A stretch of DNA of 64,000 nucleotides from Podarcis raffonei (GCF_027172205.1 NC_070614.1:39314001-39378000); one strand, 5' to 3'; numbered from the stretch's first letter, positions 24,101-36,419 are shown. Numbers and translations are program-made. Notes: generated by a model from the letters alone, not told the origin.

Positions 24101-26334
24101 TACCCCCCTGCAGGGATCAATCCCAGCGGAGCAGAGGCGTATGTGCAGCACCCAGCCGCCTTCCATGGCTTGCGGGGGGCACCCTCACCCTACGGCAGGT
24201 GAGCCAGCCATGTCACATTCCCCGAGTTCTAGAGCTGTGTTGCCAAACTTCTGCCTTTGTAAAATAAGCATGGAGCATCCCTGGGTGATCTGAATCAGCC
24301 CTGGTGTTCAGGTTTCCTTTGGTGGCTGAATAAACCTTGTCCTAGGGTATAAACAGGTATAAATGTTTTTAGAGGGGTAGGGCTGATTTGAAAGCACGTT
24401 CACAGCATTTAAGATACCCAGGCAATAATGTGAAGTGCTCTGATTTCTTGCCACGCCCAATACGTTGAAGAATCTTTGCCAGAGGGAACAAACAAACAAA
24501 AAACAACACTTTGCAATGGGCACTTTTTCTTTTTTATGCCATGAATGGACTTCTGGAATGGATTAAGTTTGAGAACCAAGGTACCACTGTAAGGGGAATT
24601 ATCTACAGCTACATCGTGGCATTGAAAACAAATCAGCAGAGCACGAGACTCTTATTTTCAGGGTTGTGGGTTTGAGCCCCATGTTGGACAAAAGATTCCT
24701 GAATTGCGGAGGGTTGGACCAAATGGCCCTCATGGTCCCTTCCAACTCAACACTTCTATAATTCTATGTGCCCATTGTCCAAATTTTACTTTGAGAATTG
24801 CTGCAGCTGCAGCTGGCAAAGACTGCGCTGTACAGTGGTACCTCAGGTTAAGAACTTAATTCATTCCGGAGGTCCGTTCTTAACCTGAAACTGTTCTTAA
24901 CCTGAGGTACCACTTTAGCTAATGGGGCCTGATGCTGCTGCCGCTACACCACTGCCGTGTGATTTCTGTTCTCATCCTGAAGCAAAGTTCTTAACCCAAG
25001 GTACTATTTCTGGGTTAGCGGAGTCTGTAACCTGAAGCGTCTGTAACCTGAGGTACCACTGTACTCTAAACATTAGCCAACATGGTGCCCTCTATATGCT
25101 ATGGTCTACAACTTCCCTCCTCACTGACCATTTGCCATGCTGACTGGGGCTGATGGGAGATGGGAGTTCAGCAACATCTGCAGGGCACTACCATGGCCAC
25201 CTTGGCTCCAGGGCATTACAAGTGCCAAGAGGCTTCTGGGGGTAAAATGTCTTTAGCATATTTGTAAGTTCACTTTGCTTTTTAGTCTGAAAATAGGTGT
25301 TGCCCTCTCTAGTTAGCAGTTGGCTACCAGCTGTGATGTTCCCCACTCCCCCCCTTTTTTTGGGTGTGTTGAACAAATACATGTACTTGTGCCAGTTGAA
25401 AACTTTTAAAAGTAAGTAGAAGTCTGCCTGACATACCAGAGTAGCTGCTAACCAACATTTAACTTACTGGAAGATACAGTTGTAAAGCAAGTTATAAAGC
25501 AAGGGTTATGCCCATGATGAAAAAAGCCACTGGAGCAATCTCTTAAAAACCTACCCAAATAGATAACCTGCAGCCTTTAGTGAGGAAACACCACTTTACT
25601 TCTTATGCTAGTGCTTGATCCGTAACAGAGAGCAGCCACAAATTGTCACCAGCTGCATGCAATGGCAGAGTCTCTGATTATTCACAAGATTTGAATGCTA
25701 AGCATCCTTCATCACTCCATCTTACTCTTGAACCCAACCCAGTGCAGAACTCTCTAACTGATAAAGGTGTTTGGCCCTTACCAAGGCCATTCTGTGGTAG
25801 AACCAGAATTAACCATGTACTGATTACTGTGGCCAACGTCCCGCACAATATGACATTTAACAGGAAGAATATGCAAGGCGAGAATGCAGAAAAGACATTC
25901 AGGGCTGTAGCATTATCTATGGGGAAGCCAGAACCAGTAGCATACAGAAAAACTATAGCTGTTTGTGGGGAGGCGTAGTTGGGCAGATACACGCAGTTGG
26001 AAGTTTGGTCATGTCAAGCCACTCAAATGGGGGCCACCTGCACTTTTATCCGTGTTTGACTTACCCCTCATCTTTCCCCCACAGCCCAAGTCAAGAAATG
26101 GCAGCTCCTCCATCATCCCCAACTACCAAGTCACCTCCCGAGCAATCAGATTTCAGACCTATGCTCCCAGCAAGTTGGAATGGGCTGGATATTATTCCTT
26201 TCCTTGGGGGAACAGAACCCCCGGATACCTCCTCCTTTCCCCCTTTCAAATTCAGCTTCACACCCTACCCGCCTCCACCTCGCGTCTATGGGCCCCCCTC
26301 TGGCTATCCTGGCTCTCAGCCACCTATGCTCTAA
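17097..26334 (+). CDS. TBX6: T-box transcription factor 6 (TBX6), 8 exons, 448 aa
   Basis: Coding exons: 17097-17220, 18216-18444, 19305-19572, 20359-20502, 22796-22866, 23268-23335, 24006-24198, 26085-26334; all GT-AG and in phase, total 448 residues (human 436). TBX6 is a nuclear DNA-binding factor for presomitic mesoderm and somite formation. The N-terminus [13 protein letters not shown] parallels human MYHPRELYPSLGA and fixes the start. The T-box runs from about residue 97 ([10 protein letters not shown]) to about 281 and contains [58 protein letters not shown] and [11 protein letters not shown]. The C-terminal part is proline- and serine-rich, with GPCDST and HPAAFHGL also seen in mammalian TBX6; its final exon ends [10 protein letters not shown] and differs from human. 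Neighbours YPEL3 and PPP4C support orthology. Confidence 0.97.
17355..17480 (-). repeat. SINE fragment in TBX6 intron 1
   Basis: The phrases CTGGGCCAGTCAC, TAACCTACCTTACATGG and GGTTGTTGAGG match the body of the tRNA-headed SINE at 15.1-15.6 kb. The copy is diverged and both ends are unclear. The orientation is uncertain. Confidence 0.5.
19912..19982 (+). repeat. CR1-like 3' end with ATTCTATG repeats
   Basis: The stretch AGGACTAGATGACCCTCAGG, then CTACAATTCTATGATTCTGT, ends in the short ATTCTATG repeats that mark CR1-type 3' ends. It lies in TBX6 intron 3. Confidence 0.7.
21073..21108. repeat. (AC)n microsatellite, TBX6 intron 4
   Basis: About 35 bases of uninterrupted AC repeat. Confidence 0.95.
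22222..22278. repeat. (GATATA)n/(GA)n microsatellite, TBX6 intron 4
   Basis: Imperfect GATATA units pass into TATATA and then GAGAGA. Confidence 0.9.
24625..24768 (+). repeat. tRNA-headed SINE with CR1-like tail, TBX6 intron 7
   Basis: A tRNA-like head (AGCACGAGACTCTTA, then GGTTGTGGGTTTGAGCC) leads to GGTTGGACCAAATGGCC and CTTCCAACTCAACAC, then CTATAATTCTATG. This is the same family as at 12.8 and 46.9 kb, in plus orientation. Confidence 0.7.
24833..25061. mobile_element. Tigger-like palindromic MITE
   Basis: The ends CAGTGGTACCTCAGGTTA and TAACCTGAGGTACCACTG are exact inverted repeats flanked by TA, the mark of Tc1/mariner-type insertion. The interior is itself largely palindromic (TTAACCTGA / TCAGGTTAA words). 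Three more copies of this family lie at 48.0, 49.7 and 56.7 kb. Confidence 0.85.
25080..25195. mobile_element. hAT-like MITE remnant
   Basis: The plus strand has TGGTGCCCTCTATATG, then GGTCTACAACTTCCC, and a mirrored GGGGCTGATGGGAG, then CATCTGCAGGGCACTACCA. Related remnants with the GGGGCTGATGGGAG word are near 22.1, 32.1 and 34.0 kb. Confidence 0.55.
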
Positions 26335-26472
26335 CTCTTGCTCCTCCCACAAACCCTGGAATTCCTGTCTTCTAGGTATTGTTTCCCCTGCTAGATCTCA
26401 TGGCTTTCCCTGTTTCTTTATTACTGTCCATGTTGGGAAGGGTCAACTTGTCTGTATCCTGCCTGTCTTATA

Positions 26473-26478
26473 ATTAAA
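26473..26478 (+). terminator. TBX6 poly(A) signal ATTAAA
   Basis: The variant hexamer ATTAAA lies 139 bases after the TBX6 stop, with a GT-rich downstream stretch (GTGTACGTCTGTC). No AATAAA is closer. Confidence 0.6.
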
Positions 26479-26499
26479 CAATTTTAAGGTCATAACATA

Positions 26500-28390
26500 G
26501 TGTACGTCTGTCTTCTTCCATGACATATTTAAGCAAGCTAGAATTCTTAAATTCCAGCCTAGATTTCTGCTCTGCCAGACAGCTTGACTGGTTTAAAGTT
26601 ATACGTCAGAAGGCTTCAGCAGATCCTTTTAAGACATTTCACCAAAACAGGTTAAATAAATCGGGGCAGTTCTCAGTTGCAGAGCAGAGTTTTGGGGCAG
26701 GAAGTATTGATGGGTGTGTGTAGCACCAACCTGCCTCAAGAAGCAGCACCATCAAGTGAGAAACTCGTTTGTAAAAAATGTAGGAAGTAGTAGCATCATA
26801 TATTAGATAACAAGCTCCGCGGTAGACAGATTCTCCCTGTGGCATGTTTGAAGGCCGTGAAGATTGCTTGACCCTATATTCTGTCAGCTTCAACTCAATA
26901 AAGGAAGTGGAAACACTCCCCAACAGTGATCGTATGGAGCTCATCTCATCCTCCACTCTTTGCAGGAGCCAAGCAGGTTTGGGAGGTAAAGAATGACAAA
27001 GAGGACACCTACACAGATATTTCTGCCCAGGATCTGGCAGCATTCAACATGCACCCTGCTCACAAACCACGTGGCCACAGAAATACGCAATGTACAAAAT
27101 GTCAATTTTTTTTTTAGTTTTATTAGAATTTTTTTATCTAAAAGTTGTAAATAGGAAAAAACCCAAAATGAAAACAAAATAAAATTAGAGCAAGAGACAG
27201 ATCATCGGAGGGGAAAGCACTCCTAGACGTAAGAAAAGTGGCAGGAAGTTCCACCGTCCCCTTCTAACTCTAAGTAGATATCTGGATTGAATGTGAGTAT
27301 CCCTTCACAGGAATAAAGGGGAGGGGGTGGGAGATTTTGACCCTGTGGTGGGTGGGATTTGGATACACCAACCCCACAGGGGGTAGGATATGGAGGGATG
27401 GAGAGAGACAGAGAACACGCCCCATTGGTCAAATTAACTAGCGTGATATGGTCCCAGTCTCCCCGCTCAAGGAGAAGGAGCGGCAGGGTAAACAGGATAT
27501 AGATTTGCCAATAATACATTTAATAAATCCACCACAAAAAAGTTTAAATGGATTTCATAAAGCATTTGCATCCTCCAGTGACCAGAAAGTCTACTTTATT
27601 TTAATTTTATTTATTTATTTTGCAAATTCTGGCAAAAAGGTGGGGACAGTTTAACCTTCCAGTGGCCAATAAATGTTTGAGGAAAGTGGGAATGAGATAT
27701 GGCGGCACACAGAGGAACCACTTCCCAGTCTATGTTCATCTATTCCATGTAGCTCAAGCAGACTATACACCAAAGTGCAAAGAAACCAGCGTTCTAGGTC
27801 TTCCAGCAACCAGACACAGCAAGGTTTGAAGCACTTCCTATTCTCTGCTTAAATGCTATGGAATGGCACCAAAACCAGAGTTCAAAGATCAGCTGACCAA
27901 AAAGTAAAAAAAAAAAATTGTTTTAAAAAAGAGTTAAACCAGGAAGCACCTAAGTGACGTAGAAGCAGAGAACTAGTCCAGAGACCTCATCCTCCTAACA
28001 GTTGCAGATATTCTTTGGTCACTGGTTTCCTCTTTATTTCCAAGTCCAGTTCTCTCCATCTGATACATCCTCTATAAATAATTTCCAGTCGCACTGCAGA
28101 TGAGCTAGAGAACTAGGCTGGGAGGCTGTCATCTGCGCCCCTAGGAAACCATAGAACTCTGAAGATCTACAGCTTCTCTCCATTTCTGGGCTGACCTTTC
28201 CCCCCCGTTTTGCCTGGAGTGATCTGAGATCGACAGAGTTCTAGGTTTTTCAATGACCAGAGGTCCCAAAAATGTGTTTCGGGCGGAGAATAAAAACTAG
28301 GGCAGCCCTGAAGAGACTGTAAAGCGACTGGCTGGAATTCAGTAGAGTGGAAAAAGATGGCCAATTCCGTCTAAGGGGTCCAGAACTGAG
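26500..28390. other. Convergent intergenic stretch between TBX6 and PPP4C
   Basis: TBX6 and PPP4C transcribe toward each other across this stretch. I see no coding exon, no clear SINE and only A/T-rich runs (27108-27145, 27596-27625). The open frames here have no recognisable content. Confidence 0.6.
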
Positions 28391-28392
28391 GG

Positions 28393-28398
28393 TTTATT
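28393..28398 (-). terminator. PPP4C poly(A) signal AATAAA
   Basis: Read on the minus strand, AATAAA lies about 145 bases after the PPP4C stop and is followed by G/T-rich sequence. Confidence 0.65.
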
Positions 28399-28539
28399 GG
28401 GCAAGGGGAATGGAGTGGGGCGGGGGGGGGGGAGAAGAGACCTGAACCCTGCCAAACTTCAAAGAGGCTGCCCACCCCAGCCAGGACAAGAAAAACAGAA
28501 GCCGCACGAGGGGAGGGTGGGGGGAGATGGAAGAAGCAT

Positions 28540-31500
28540 TCACAGGAAGTAGTCCGCAACAGGCTTCTTAGACGGGATGCCTCGAGTTTCTTGGGGGGCA
28601 GCTTCAAAGATAATAAATTCCTTCTGAAGGTGTTCATCCAGTTCCAGGATGGCTGCCACATTCCCACAGCTGTGTGCAGAGCAGAGGAGAAGGGTCACAA
28701 TGGGATGCCTCCAGTTTCATCAATGCCACCCTTCCACCCAGACTGACCCTGCAATCCCTCCTATATGCCACACAGTGCTAGGCTTGCCATATCTGCCCCC
28801 TATTCCACACCCATCCCTTTTGTCTCCTCACCGGTAGCAGTAGTTGGGAGCTGACCACACAGTAAGAACTGTTTCGTTGAAGTGCCACTTGTACCCCTCC
28901 ATGACCAGCTGATGCGCTCGACAGATCATGTCGATGTCATTCGCCGCGTTGAATTGCGCCACCACGTCACTGCCAAATAAGTAGCCGGCACCTCGTGGGC
29001 TCACCCCCCAGCCTGTGGTATCTGCAAAGGACAGGAAAGCTGGGCTTACGACACAAAGGAAACCAAGTACCAGGCATTATCAACTAGGGGAAAGGGCAGC
29101 TGCTCTTGATGAACTTATAGAACAAAGCTGATCAGCAATTGGCCAAGAGGCAGGATTTCATATAAAGCCCTCACCCCACACCGCTTGGGCTGCTCCATGT
29201 CCATTTTTACCCTTTTAAAAAGAACCAGAGTGAGATGAAATGATGGGGGCACAAAATACTTGATCTTCTTTAGATCAAAGACTCAAAGGTTCTTGTTTTA
29301 GAGATTTTTGGAATACTGCACTAAGCAGTAGAAGAAATAGAAGCTTTAAAACAAAAACAAATAAACAAATATTCCTTTAGCTCACTGTGCAGTTTATCGG
29401 GCATTAAACCCACAGAGACTATAGCGTCCTCTGCCTTCCAATAAGTGAGACCCTATTCATTCACTTACAACATAAAGAGCTAAAAACACAGGACAGATTC
29501 ATTAAATAAGTTCCACTGAGTGCTCAGAACTCCATCATATCAATTGTGATCTCTCTTTAGCAGCTTGCACGGAAGTACAAGGTCAGATCAAAGTTGCTGG
29601 GGACCTCTTGGTAACTGACTCCGCCTCCTTTGGTTTCAGTGCAATTTTAAGCCAGAATTAAAGGCTCAACGCTCTTCTACTTGGGCTACACGGCTCTTCC
29701 TGGTACGCTCTGCTCCTAATACTGTTTAACCTATTAAACTTTTCCTGGAACAAATACTATTACCATCTTAACCATATCCAACGCGCAAAGATTCCTTTCT
29801 CCTTCATGCATGGCGCACACACAAAACCACCCCACTCCACACACAAATATACCTTCAGGGTCAGACCAGAGAAGATCACACATGGGACCATCATGAGGAA
29901 CCTCCTGTTTGCGATCTATCGTTCGAATCTGGTCCAGTGTCTGGATGGATGGGGACAGACCACCATGGACACAGAAAATCTGCAACAGAAAAGGAATGCG
30001 TGCATTTGGAAAGCTGCATGTAGAAGTTCTAGCCTAGGGCCAAACAGCACCTCCCCACCCACCACATTGAAACTCATGCTGTTGCCTTCCCACTTTAGTC
30101 TAACTGTTGCACTCTATTCTCACACCAGAAAACCTAAGTGTTCTTTTAGGCACACACTCTTTCTCAAATACTCCTACCATCATAAACACACACACAGCAT
30201 GCTTACCTTGCCATCAATGATAGCAGAGAGGCTGAGGTAGTCAAAGATCTCAGTGCAGTAGCGCCAAACGGTGACAGAGCCGTATTTCCTCAGGCACTCA
30301 TCGTAAAAGCCATATACCTGGGTGATCTGTCTGCTCTCATGGTTGCCACGGATCAGGGTGATCCTGTCAGGGTACCGGACCTGTAAGAGAAAACAACCAA
30401 ACCGGCATAGACCACAGACATGGAAATGTTATATAACCCAGAATTCCCAGCATCTCTATTCAGGTAGAACAAGGAAAGCATCCTTGGGATTCATCAGGGG
30501 CAAGGGTCATTCCTAACCTTGAGCGCCAGCAGTAGCAAGAATGTTTCAACACTGTAGAAGCCACGGTCGACAAAGTCACCCATGAAGAGATAGTTGGTCT
30601 CAGGCACATCTCCACCCACCTGCAGGAGAGAAACAAAGGGCAGGTAAATATATTGTCCCAGGAGAGCTTGAAAGCTGAAGTTGGGCACAGGAATTGGATG
30701 CCTGAGCAGTACTCACCCTGAAGAGCTCTTTAAGGTCATAGAACTGGCCATGGATATCCCCGCAAACCTGGAAAGAATATGGAACTCTTTAATGTTCTCA
30801 AGGTGGCTATTACTGCTATCATACCTAGTCCAGTGTATCTGAAAGACCAAGGCCCTTCTCTCTGCCCACTAGTAAGAGCTAGATTGGCACGGGCATGGCA
30901 TTTTTGGTGATAGCAAAACATTCCTGAAACTACACCCCCAGGGAAATATGTGTTCCCTCTGTCATTCCTCTTATTCAAAAGAACTTTGGGACTTTCAGAA
31001 GAGTCCAGGTGCTGTGTTTTGATATTCTTTTTCTTCTGTTACTGTTCATTCATTAAGGCAAGAGAGGAGAACCTTGTTCACACTCCACTGTTGGCCTGTG
31101 TCCAGTTTCTGCCTGCTAGTAGGGAATGAGGCCAAAGGCAGAAATGGATGGAGAAACAGCTGTGACTTGTACCTCTTATACAAGACTACATTCCAGTCAG
31201 GCAAAACTCAAGAGGTTTGTACACCTACGCAGACACACACCAAATCTCCATCCAGGAAAGAGACATGATTACAGTTCAAGCACACGTTCCAAGTTAGGCA
31301 AAAGCACATGAGGATATTACACAGTAACATGGCATATGGAATAGTTCTGAAGGCCAGATAGTGTCCTGGAAAGTCACCTTTGGCCTCCCTCAACCTGCTT
31401 CAAAGGATGTATTATTTTTTTAAATCAGCAGCATGCTTCAGTTTCTTATTTGTAAAATGCCTTGTGACAGCAATTTTTTTTAAAAGGATAAAATAAAAAG

Positions 31501-31829
31501 TTCAGGTGTTATTGCTGCCAGCATTTGAGTCCCCAACACAGATGAACATTCGCTTAAAAACAAGACTCACTGTTACTGGGGAATCTACTCTCTGGACGTT
31601 GCTTTCTTCCACCAAGATCTCTCTGCAGAGAAAGAAAAGGAAATGTGTCTCACACAGACACTCTACACCATAATTGGCTGCATTTTACAGTCTTAGAACA
31701 GGTATTCTTATAGATGTCAGGCAACACTCACCTGGCCTTGGCACAGAGGGCTTTGACCTCGCTCTCCTTGATGAGCTCACAGCGCCGCAACTGCTCAATC
31801 TGACGATCAAGGTCACTGATTTCGGCCAT
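28540..31829 (-). CDS. PPP4C: Protein phosphatase 4 catalytic subunit, 307 aa
   Basis: Coding exons in transcript order: 31829-31732, 31622-31571, 30767-30717, 30619-30518, 30380-30207, 29979-29853, 29021-28832, 28669-28540. Junctions are GT-AG and in phase, giving 307 residues, equal to human. It is the catalytic subunit of the PP4 Ser/Thr phosphatase (DNA damage signalling, centrosome, splicing and NF-kB control), acting in complexes with PPP4R subunits. The metal-binding PPP motifs are intact: GDIHGQ (D54, H56), GDFVDRG (D82) and GNHE (N114, H115). The C-terminus VADYFL keeps the carboxymethylated leucine. The sequence appears almost identical to human PPP4C. A YY1-like CAAGATGGC overlaps the start codon. 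A noncoding first exon probably lies in the CpG island at 33.4-33.6 kb. Confidence 0.98.
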
Positions 31830-32084
31830 CTTGCCCCCTTGTAGGAATAAATTTGCAGTCAACTTTTTTTAAAAAAATTAACATTTAATACCAAGGCATA
31901 CAGCTTTGATGACAATGCGGAAAAGGAATCGAGCACATACACCCAGAAAATATTTCCATCAAAAAGGATGAGAGTAAAAGTCAAATAATAGGCCCTCAGC
32001 TCTATGTTGTTTTCTACTATTGTAGGAAGAATCACAAGGGATATCAGTAAGGGAGAGACTTATAATCTATATCAGCTTTTCCCA

Positions 32085-32190
32085 AGCTGGTGCTCTCCAA
32101 ATTTTGCTGGACTATTAATTTCTACTGGTCAAGCAGGCTGGGGCTGATAGGAGACCAAAACATCTGGAGGACACCAGGTTAGGGAAGGCT
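32085..32190. mobile_element. hAT-like MITE remnant
   Basis: CCAAGCTGGTGCTCTCCAA and AAAACATCTGGAGGACACCA are mirrored around a GGGGCTGATAGGAG core. It lies in the PPP4C 5' UTR intron. Confidence 0.55.
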
Positions 32191-33289
32191 GATCTATATA
32201 GTAAACCCCTTATACTACCCTGAAGCACCTGTAAAGAAACTTCACAAACTGTAACAAAACAAAAACAAATAAGAAAGTGAATTAAACCCAAGCTGGATTA
32301 TATTTATATATGTGTATTACTAAAAAGTGCTGGAAAAGACTATACTTTCAGACCCTCTGATAATATGAGGTTGTTGGTATCAGAGGCACTCTCTTTCAAG
32401 CTTCTCCAAAGATTTATGCAAACTGTCTCATACACTGAAAAGGCAATACATAGATTTGGAAGGCAGTAAAATAAAATGCATTGTTATAAAAACAATGATC
32501 ATTGTTCTACACACTTCTGTTATCTGAGGGGAGAGGGTGGTGAAATCTTTATGTTGTGTCCCAGGACTTCTTTTCAACACCAACAGAGTGAGTGTTTCCT
32601 ATCTCCTAGGAAAAAGTTCCCACCTTCTCCATCTTTCTTATCCAACAGTAATGAGAAGGTGCCTCCACCCAACCATCTCATTCAAAAGGCCAGGTCTCCA
32701 CCTCACTATCTGATCTCTTTGCCCAATGATACCCAGAACTTTTTAAGATAAGGAGTGATGAGTCACATCAAAGGAGAGAGCAGAGCATGACCAACTACCT
32801 CCTGTTACCATGACAATGCCACCCTATAGGTCTCTAAGATCTTCCTATCATGGCACCTATCTTTGCTTCTCTGCCCCCCTCACGCTTCTACATGAGCCCA
32901 TATCCCCTGAACTCGCCATTAAAAGGGCAAAGGGAAATTTGCATATAAGGAAATAAAGCAAGTTAATAAAACCTACCCAGCCAGCTGCTACTTGCTGTAT
33001 TCCCTCGCACCCTCAGAAGGGCCACCTTCCACCCCACGCCCATCCCTTTCCAAAAAGCCCTCCTTTCGGGGAAAAAACATAAAACACCTCACTCCACGAG
33101 GTTGGACACCCCCAAGACAGAGCGACGCCTGCCCCCTCCATGAGCTTGAGGGGAGAGAAGCCCCTCTTTCTCCCGCCTCCTCCTCATGGGCCCCACCTGC
33201 CCCGCTCCCCCAGGAAGCTCTGGCCGTCTCGCTTGTGAAAAGCGCCCAGAGCCTCCCTCCAGGTGACAACTCTCCCCTCTTCCCCCTCC

Positions 33290-33720
33290 CGACCCCACAG
33301 GCTGCTGTCTCTATGGCAACCAACTTTCCCCGGCGCCCCCGCCCGCGGCCAGGAGCCAAAGGAAAGGACGTCTCCCCCTCCCTCCGCGGACGCCCCACCT
33401 CCCGGGCGCCTACCTGGGGTCCCGGTAGCGGCGGCGGCGACGGTGGCGGCTGCTCCGCGGCTCCCTCCGGCTCCCGGGCCCGGCCCCTCCCCCTCTCTCT
33501 TTCCGGCTCTCCCACCAACTACTGGGCGCTGGACGTCACTTCCGCTTCCTTCTAGGACCAAGAACGGGCGCTGGTGAGGCGGGGCTTCTCTCCGCTATCC
33601 CTTTGAAGGGGCGGGACCTTGACTCATCGGATGTGACGGAAAAGGGCGGGGCGGGGCGGAAAAAGTATGCCGGCCATGCTGGGGTTTAAAAGGCGCCGCT
33701 GACACTCCGGCGGAAGTGAC
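33290..33720 (-). promoter_or_regulatory. CpG-island promoter of PPP4C
   Basis: This stretch is dense in CpG, unlike its flanks. It holds ETS-type CTTCCGC/GCGGAAGT words (33539-33546, 33710-33717), a TGACGT-like CRE half site and GGGGCGGGGCGG Sp1-type boxes. A minus-strand donor (CCCCAG then GTAGGC, near 33412) would end a noncoding exon upstream of the PPP4C start exon. Transcription may be bidirectional. The long open frames here reflect GC content and are not taken as genes. Confidence 0.6.
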
Positions 33721-33747
33721 GGAAATCGTATGGTGGGGGGGGGAACC

Positions 33748-33905
33748 TTCTTATTTTATTTTATTTTATTTTATTTATTGAATATATACCGTCCTATACC
33801 CGAATGTCTCAGGGCGTTCACATAAAAAATCACAATATATAAAACCAAAATAAGAACAATAACCCAATAACACCCCCAATTATTATTTAACTGACGCGCA
33901 TCCCT
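33748..33905 (-). repeat. (ATTTT)n and L2-like LINE 3' end
   Basis: About 30 bases of ATTTT repeats run into the reverse complement of an L2-type end, with ATATACCGTCCTATACCCG and TCTCAGGGCGTTCACA. Similar tails lie at 39.2 and 60.2 kb. Confidence 0.6.
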
Positions 33906-34099
33906 TTTAAATATGAACATGGTATTAGTTAGACAGCACTTTACAAGGTGTTTGCACGTAGCTAGGGGGTCGAGAACGAAAGCGTGGCTGGAGGCCACCT
34001 TATGGGACTTCAGGTTCTGCTGAACTACAGCCCCCGTCATTCGTCGCCGTCGGCCTTGCCGGCTGGGGCTGATGGGAGTTGGAGTTCAAAAGGTCTGTC

Positions 34100-35600
34100 T
34101 CTGTCTCTTGGGAGGCAGAAGGATGTCGGTCTGGAAGTGGCCTAGTATCACGGGCGGAAGCTGCTGGAGGAAGGGAGCCTCCTGAAATGGAGGCGAGGAT
34201 GCGCCTCTTGACTTTCTGAGGGCTCAGTTGAGGGGCGTGATGAGCCATGCGGGGGCGGGTGGGAAAGGGATTTTAAAGTGCCCCCACTCCCAAAGCGGAA
34301 TGATTTGCAACCCTACCGCCCACCAACGCTGTTATGTTGTAGGAAAGAGCTCCGTCTGAAGCCCCTGGGGTGTGAGTGGCTGCCAGTTAGCAGAGTCTAG
34401 ACAGGGCAGGCAGCGCTGCGTTCCGTGGATCCAGAGGGTTTCAGCCAAAGGGGCGGAACTATGGCCTTAAGGGGGCTGCTTAGTCATCGAGCTTAGATAT
34501 ATGTACAACCTTCTAAATGTGCATAATTATTTTTCTGCTGTATATTTTCTGTGTCCCTCGTGTACTGTCCTCATCCAGCCAAACACTGGACCAGCATATA
34601 TATTCGGAGAAAATCAAATCCACTTGTGCAGAAGTTGATTGTTATTCTGGCTGAATCCAGAGATTTGTCAGCACCTTCCATCCCTTAGCACTTGTGCTTT
34701 GAAACAATTGAGCATTTTCCTAGCTGAATGGGAAATAGGAAACCACCACCCTTTCCAAGTACATAGTCCATGACTCCAAAATAGCCCACACTTGGGAAAT
34801 GATGGCTTCCCTCATTATGCTAAGTTTGAACTGTGAAATACTACAAGACCACACGAAAGCCTGATTTGTGCATTTACTGAGGATAGCCCAAGCTGATGAC
34901 TGTCCCTTTGTTCTATATCCAACATTTTTCAAAACCTAGAGTTACAGGGTTGGGGGTCGTTAGCACACCCAATTGAGTTTATGGTCAAGCCACTAAAAAA
35001 GATAGACATCTTATCAATCCTGTCTCACTTAAAGACTATCCTATCCATTTTCCCTTCCATTTCATTGCAAATTGGGCTGTGTTCTATGTAGTACAATGGT
35101 TAACTAAAAGCATTGCAGTACTGTATACCCTTATTTTCAAGTTCCTTTTGCATGTGATATTCCTATTCTATAGGCCTCTAGCCAATCTGCAATGGAATTA
35201 CCAGGTTAATATGCTAGGTTTTTCTCAAACCAAAAGATCTTCTGTAATCCACACTTCCCAAATATTACAGGAATTATTAGCAGTAATCTAAATAGCATTC
35301 AGATGATTCCAGCTCTACATCCCATATTAATTCCTCAAACTATCCATGATCAGAAACAATTTTCTGTGCAGTAGTGAATAAAAACTAATGTGGCTTCTTC
35401 TAAGAAAAGCTAACCAGCAAAGACCTTGATGTTACTTCCCATGATCTACAGTCTTCACCACTATTTCGCTCAACACTTTTCTGGGGAAGATGGAGACACA
35501 CACTTTGATAGCTAGGTCATTTAAGTGGAAGAAGCATAGCTGAACAGCTATATAGAAGAGATTAAAGCCCCTGGCTTCGAAGACTCTCAAAAAGAAGGGC
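34100..35600. other. Intergenic stretch without recognised content
   Basis: It lies between the PPP4C promoter and a CR1 tail. Apart from a hAT-like word at 34058-34085 (GGCTGGGGCTGATGGGAG) I see no gene, paired splice sites or clear repeat. Confidence 0.55.
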
Positions 35601-35604
35601 AAGG

Positions 35605-35955
35605 TGTGGGGAACACAATCTGCCACTCAACATGGAGAGTATTTGTCCAAAACACCTGGAGACCACCATCTGCTGCTCCAGAGAAGCGGACACGGAGCAA
35701 TGGATCCAAACTACAAGAAAGAAGATTCCACCTAAACATTAGGAAGAACTTCCTGACAGTAAGAGCTGTTCGACAGTGGAATTTGCTGCCAAGGAGTGTG
35801 GTGGAGTCTCCTTCTTTGGAGGTCTTTAAGCAGAGGCTTGACAACCATATGTCAGGAGTGCTCTGATGGTGTTTCCTGCTTGGCAGGGGGTTGGACTCGA
35901 TGGCCCTTGTGGTCTCTTCCAACTCTATGATTCTTTGATTCTATGATTCTATGAT
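35605..35955 (+). mobile_element. CR1 LINE 3' end
   Basis: The plus strand carries the well-known CR1 end: AGGAAGAACTTCCTGACAGT, AGAGCTGTTCGACAGTGGAA, GGAGTGTGGTGGAGTCTCC, GGTTGGACTCGATGGCCC, then three ATTCTATG-type repeats. It is a truncated 3' piece. Confidence 0.9.
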
Positions 35956-35974
35956 CAACCCTGGCCAGCATGGT

Positions 35975-36225
35975 CAATGGTCAGGGAGAGTAGGGCTATC
36001 AATGGCTACTAACTGCTATAATCTGCCTCAATGGTTGGAGGCAGAAAATGCTTCTAAATACCACTTGCTGGAAAGCACAGGAGGGAAGAGTGCTCTTGTG
36101 CTCTGGGGTTCTGCTTGCTGGGTTCCTACAGGCATCTGGGTGGCCACTGAGAACAGGATGTTGGATCAGGGGGGCCACTGGCCTGAACCAGCAGGCGCTT
36201 CTTATGTCCTTATGATGGGAGCTGC
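35975..36225 (+). mobile_element. Second CR1-group 3' fragment
   Basis: It ends GTTGGATCAGGGGGGCCACT, then GAACCAGCAGGCGCTTCTTA and TGTCCTTATG, a CR1-group 3' end of a different subfamily from the copy directly upstream. Confidence 0.65.
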
Positions 36226-36419
36226 AGTCCACAACATATTGAAGGCACTGCATTCACTGGCTATCCCTGGAGTCAACAACAATTGGCAAAATAGGACATA
36301 AGCCCAATGCAGCTCCTTGTACATCTTTTGGTACGGTGTGTATGAAACTTTCCATCTAGAACTCTGCGGTGGGAAAGGAAGAACAACAGAGACCCTGGCA
36401 ATGTTTAAATAGATTCTCT

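Noticed and set aside
26639-27177. Minus-strand frames near 26.6-27.2 kb
   Set aside because: No domain, no codon pattern and no splice sites; A/T-rich intergenic DNA downstream of TBX6.
32988-33561. Overlapping long frames on both strands
   Set aside because: They fall in the PPP4C CpG island; G/C-rich DNA has few stop codons. No recognisable protein and no matching exon partner.
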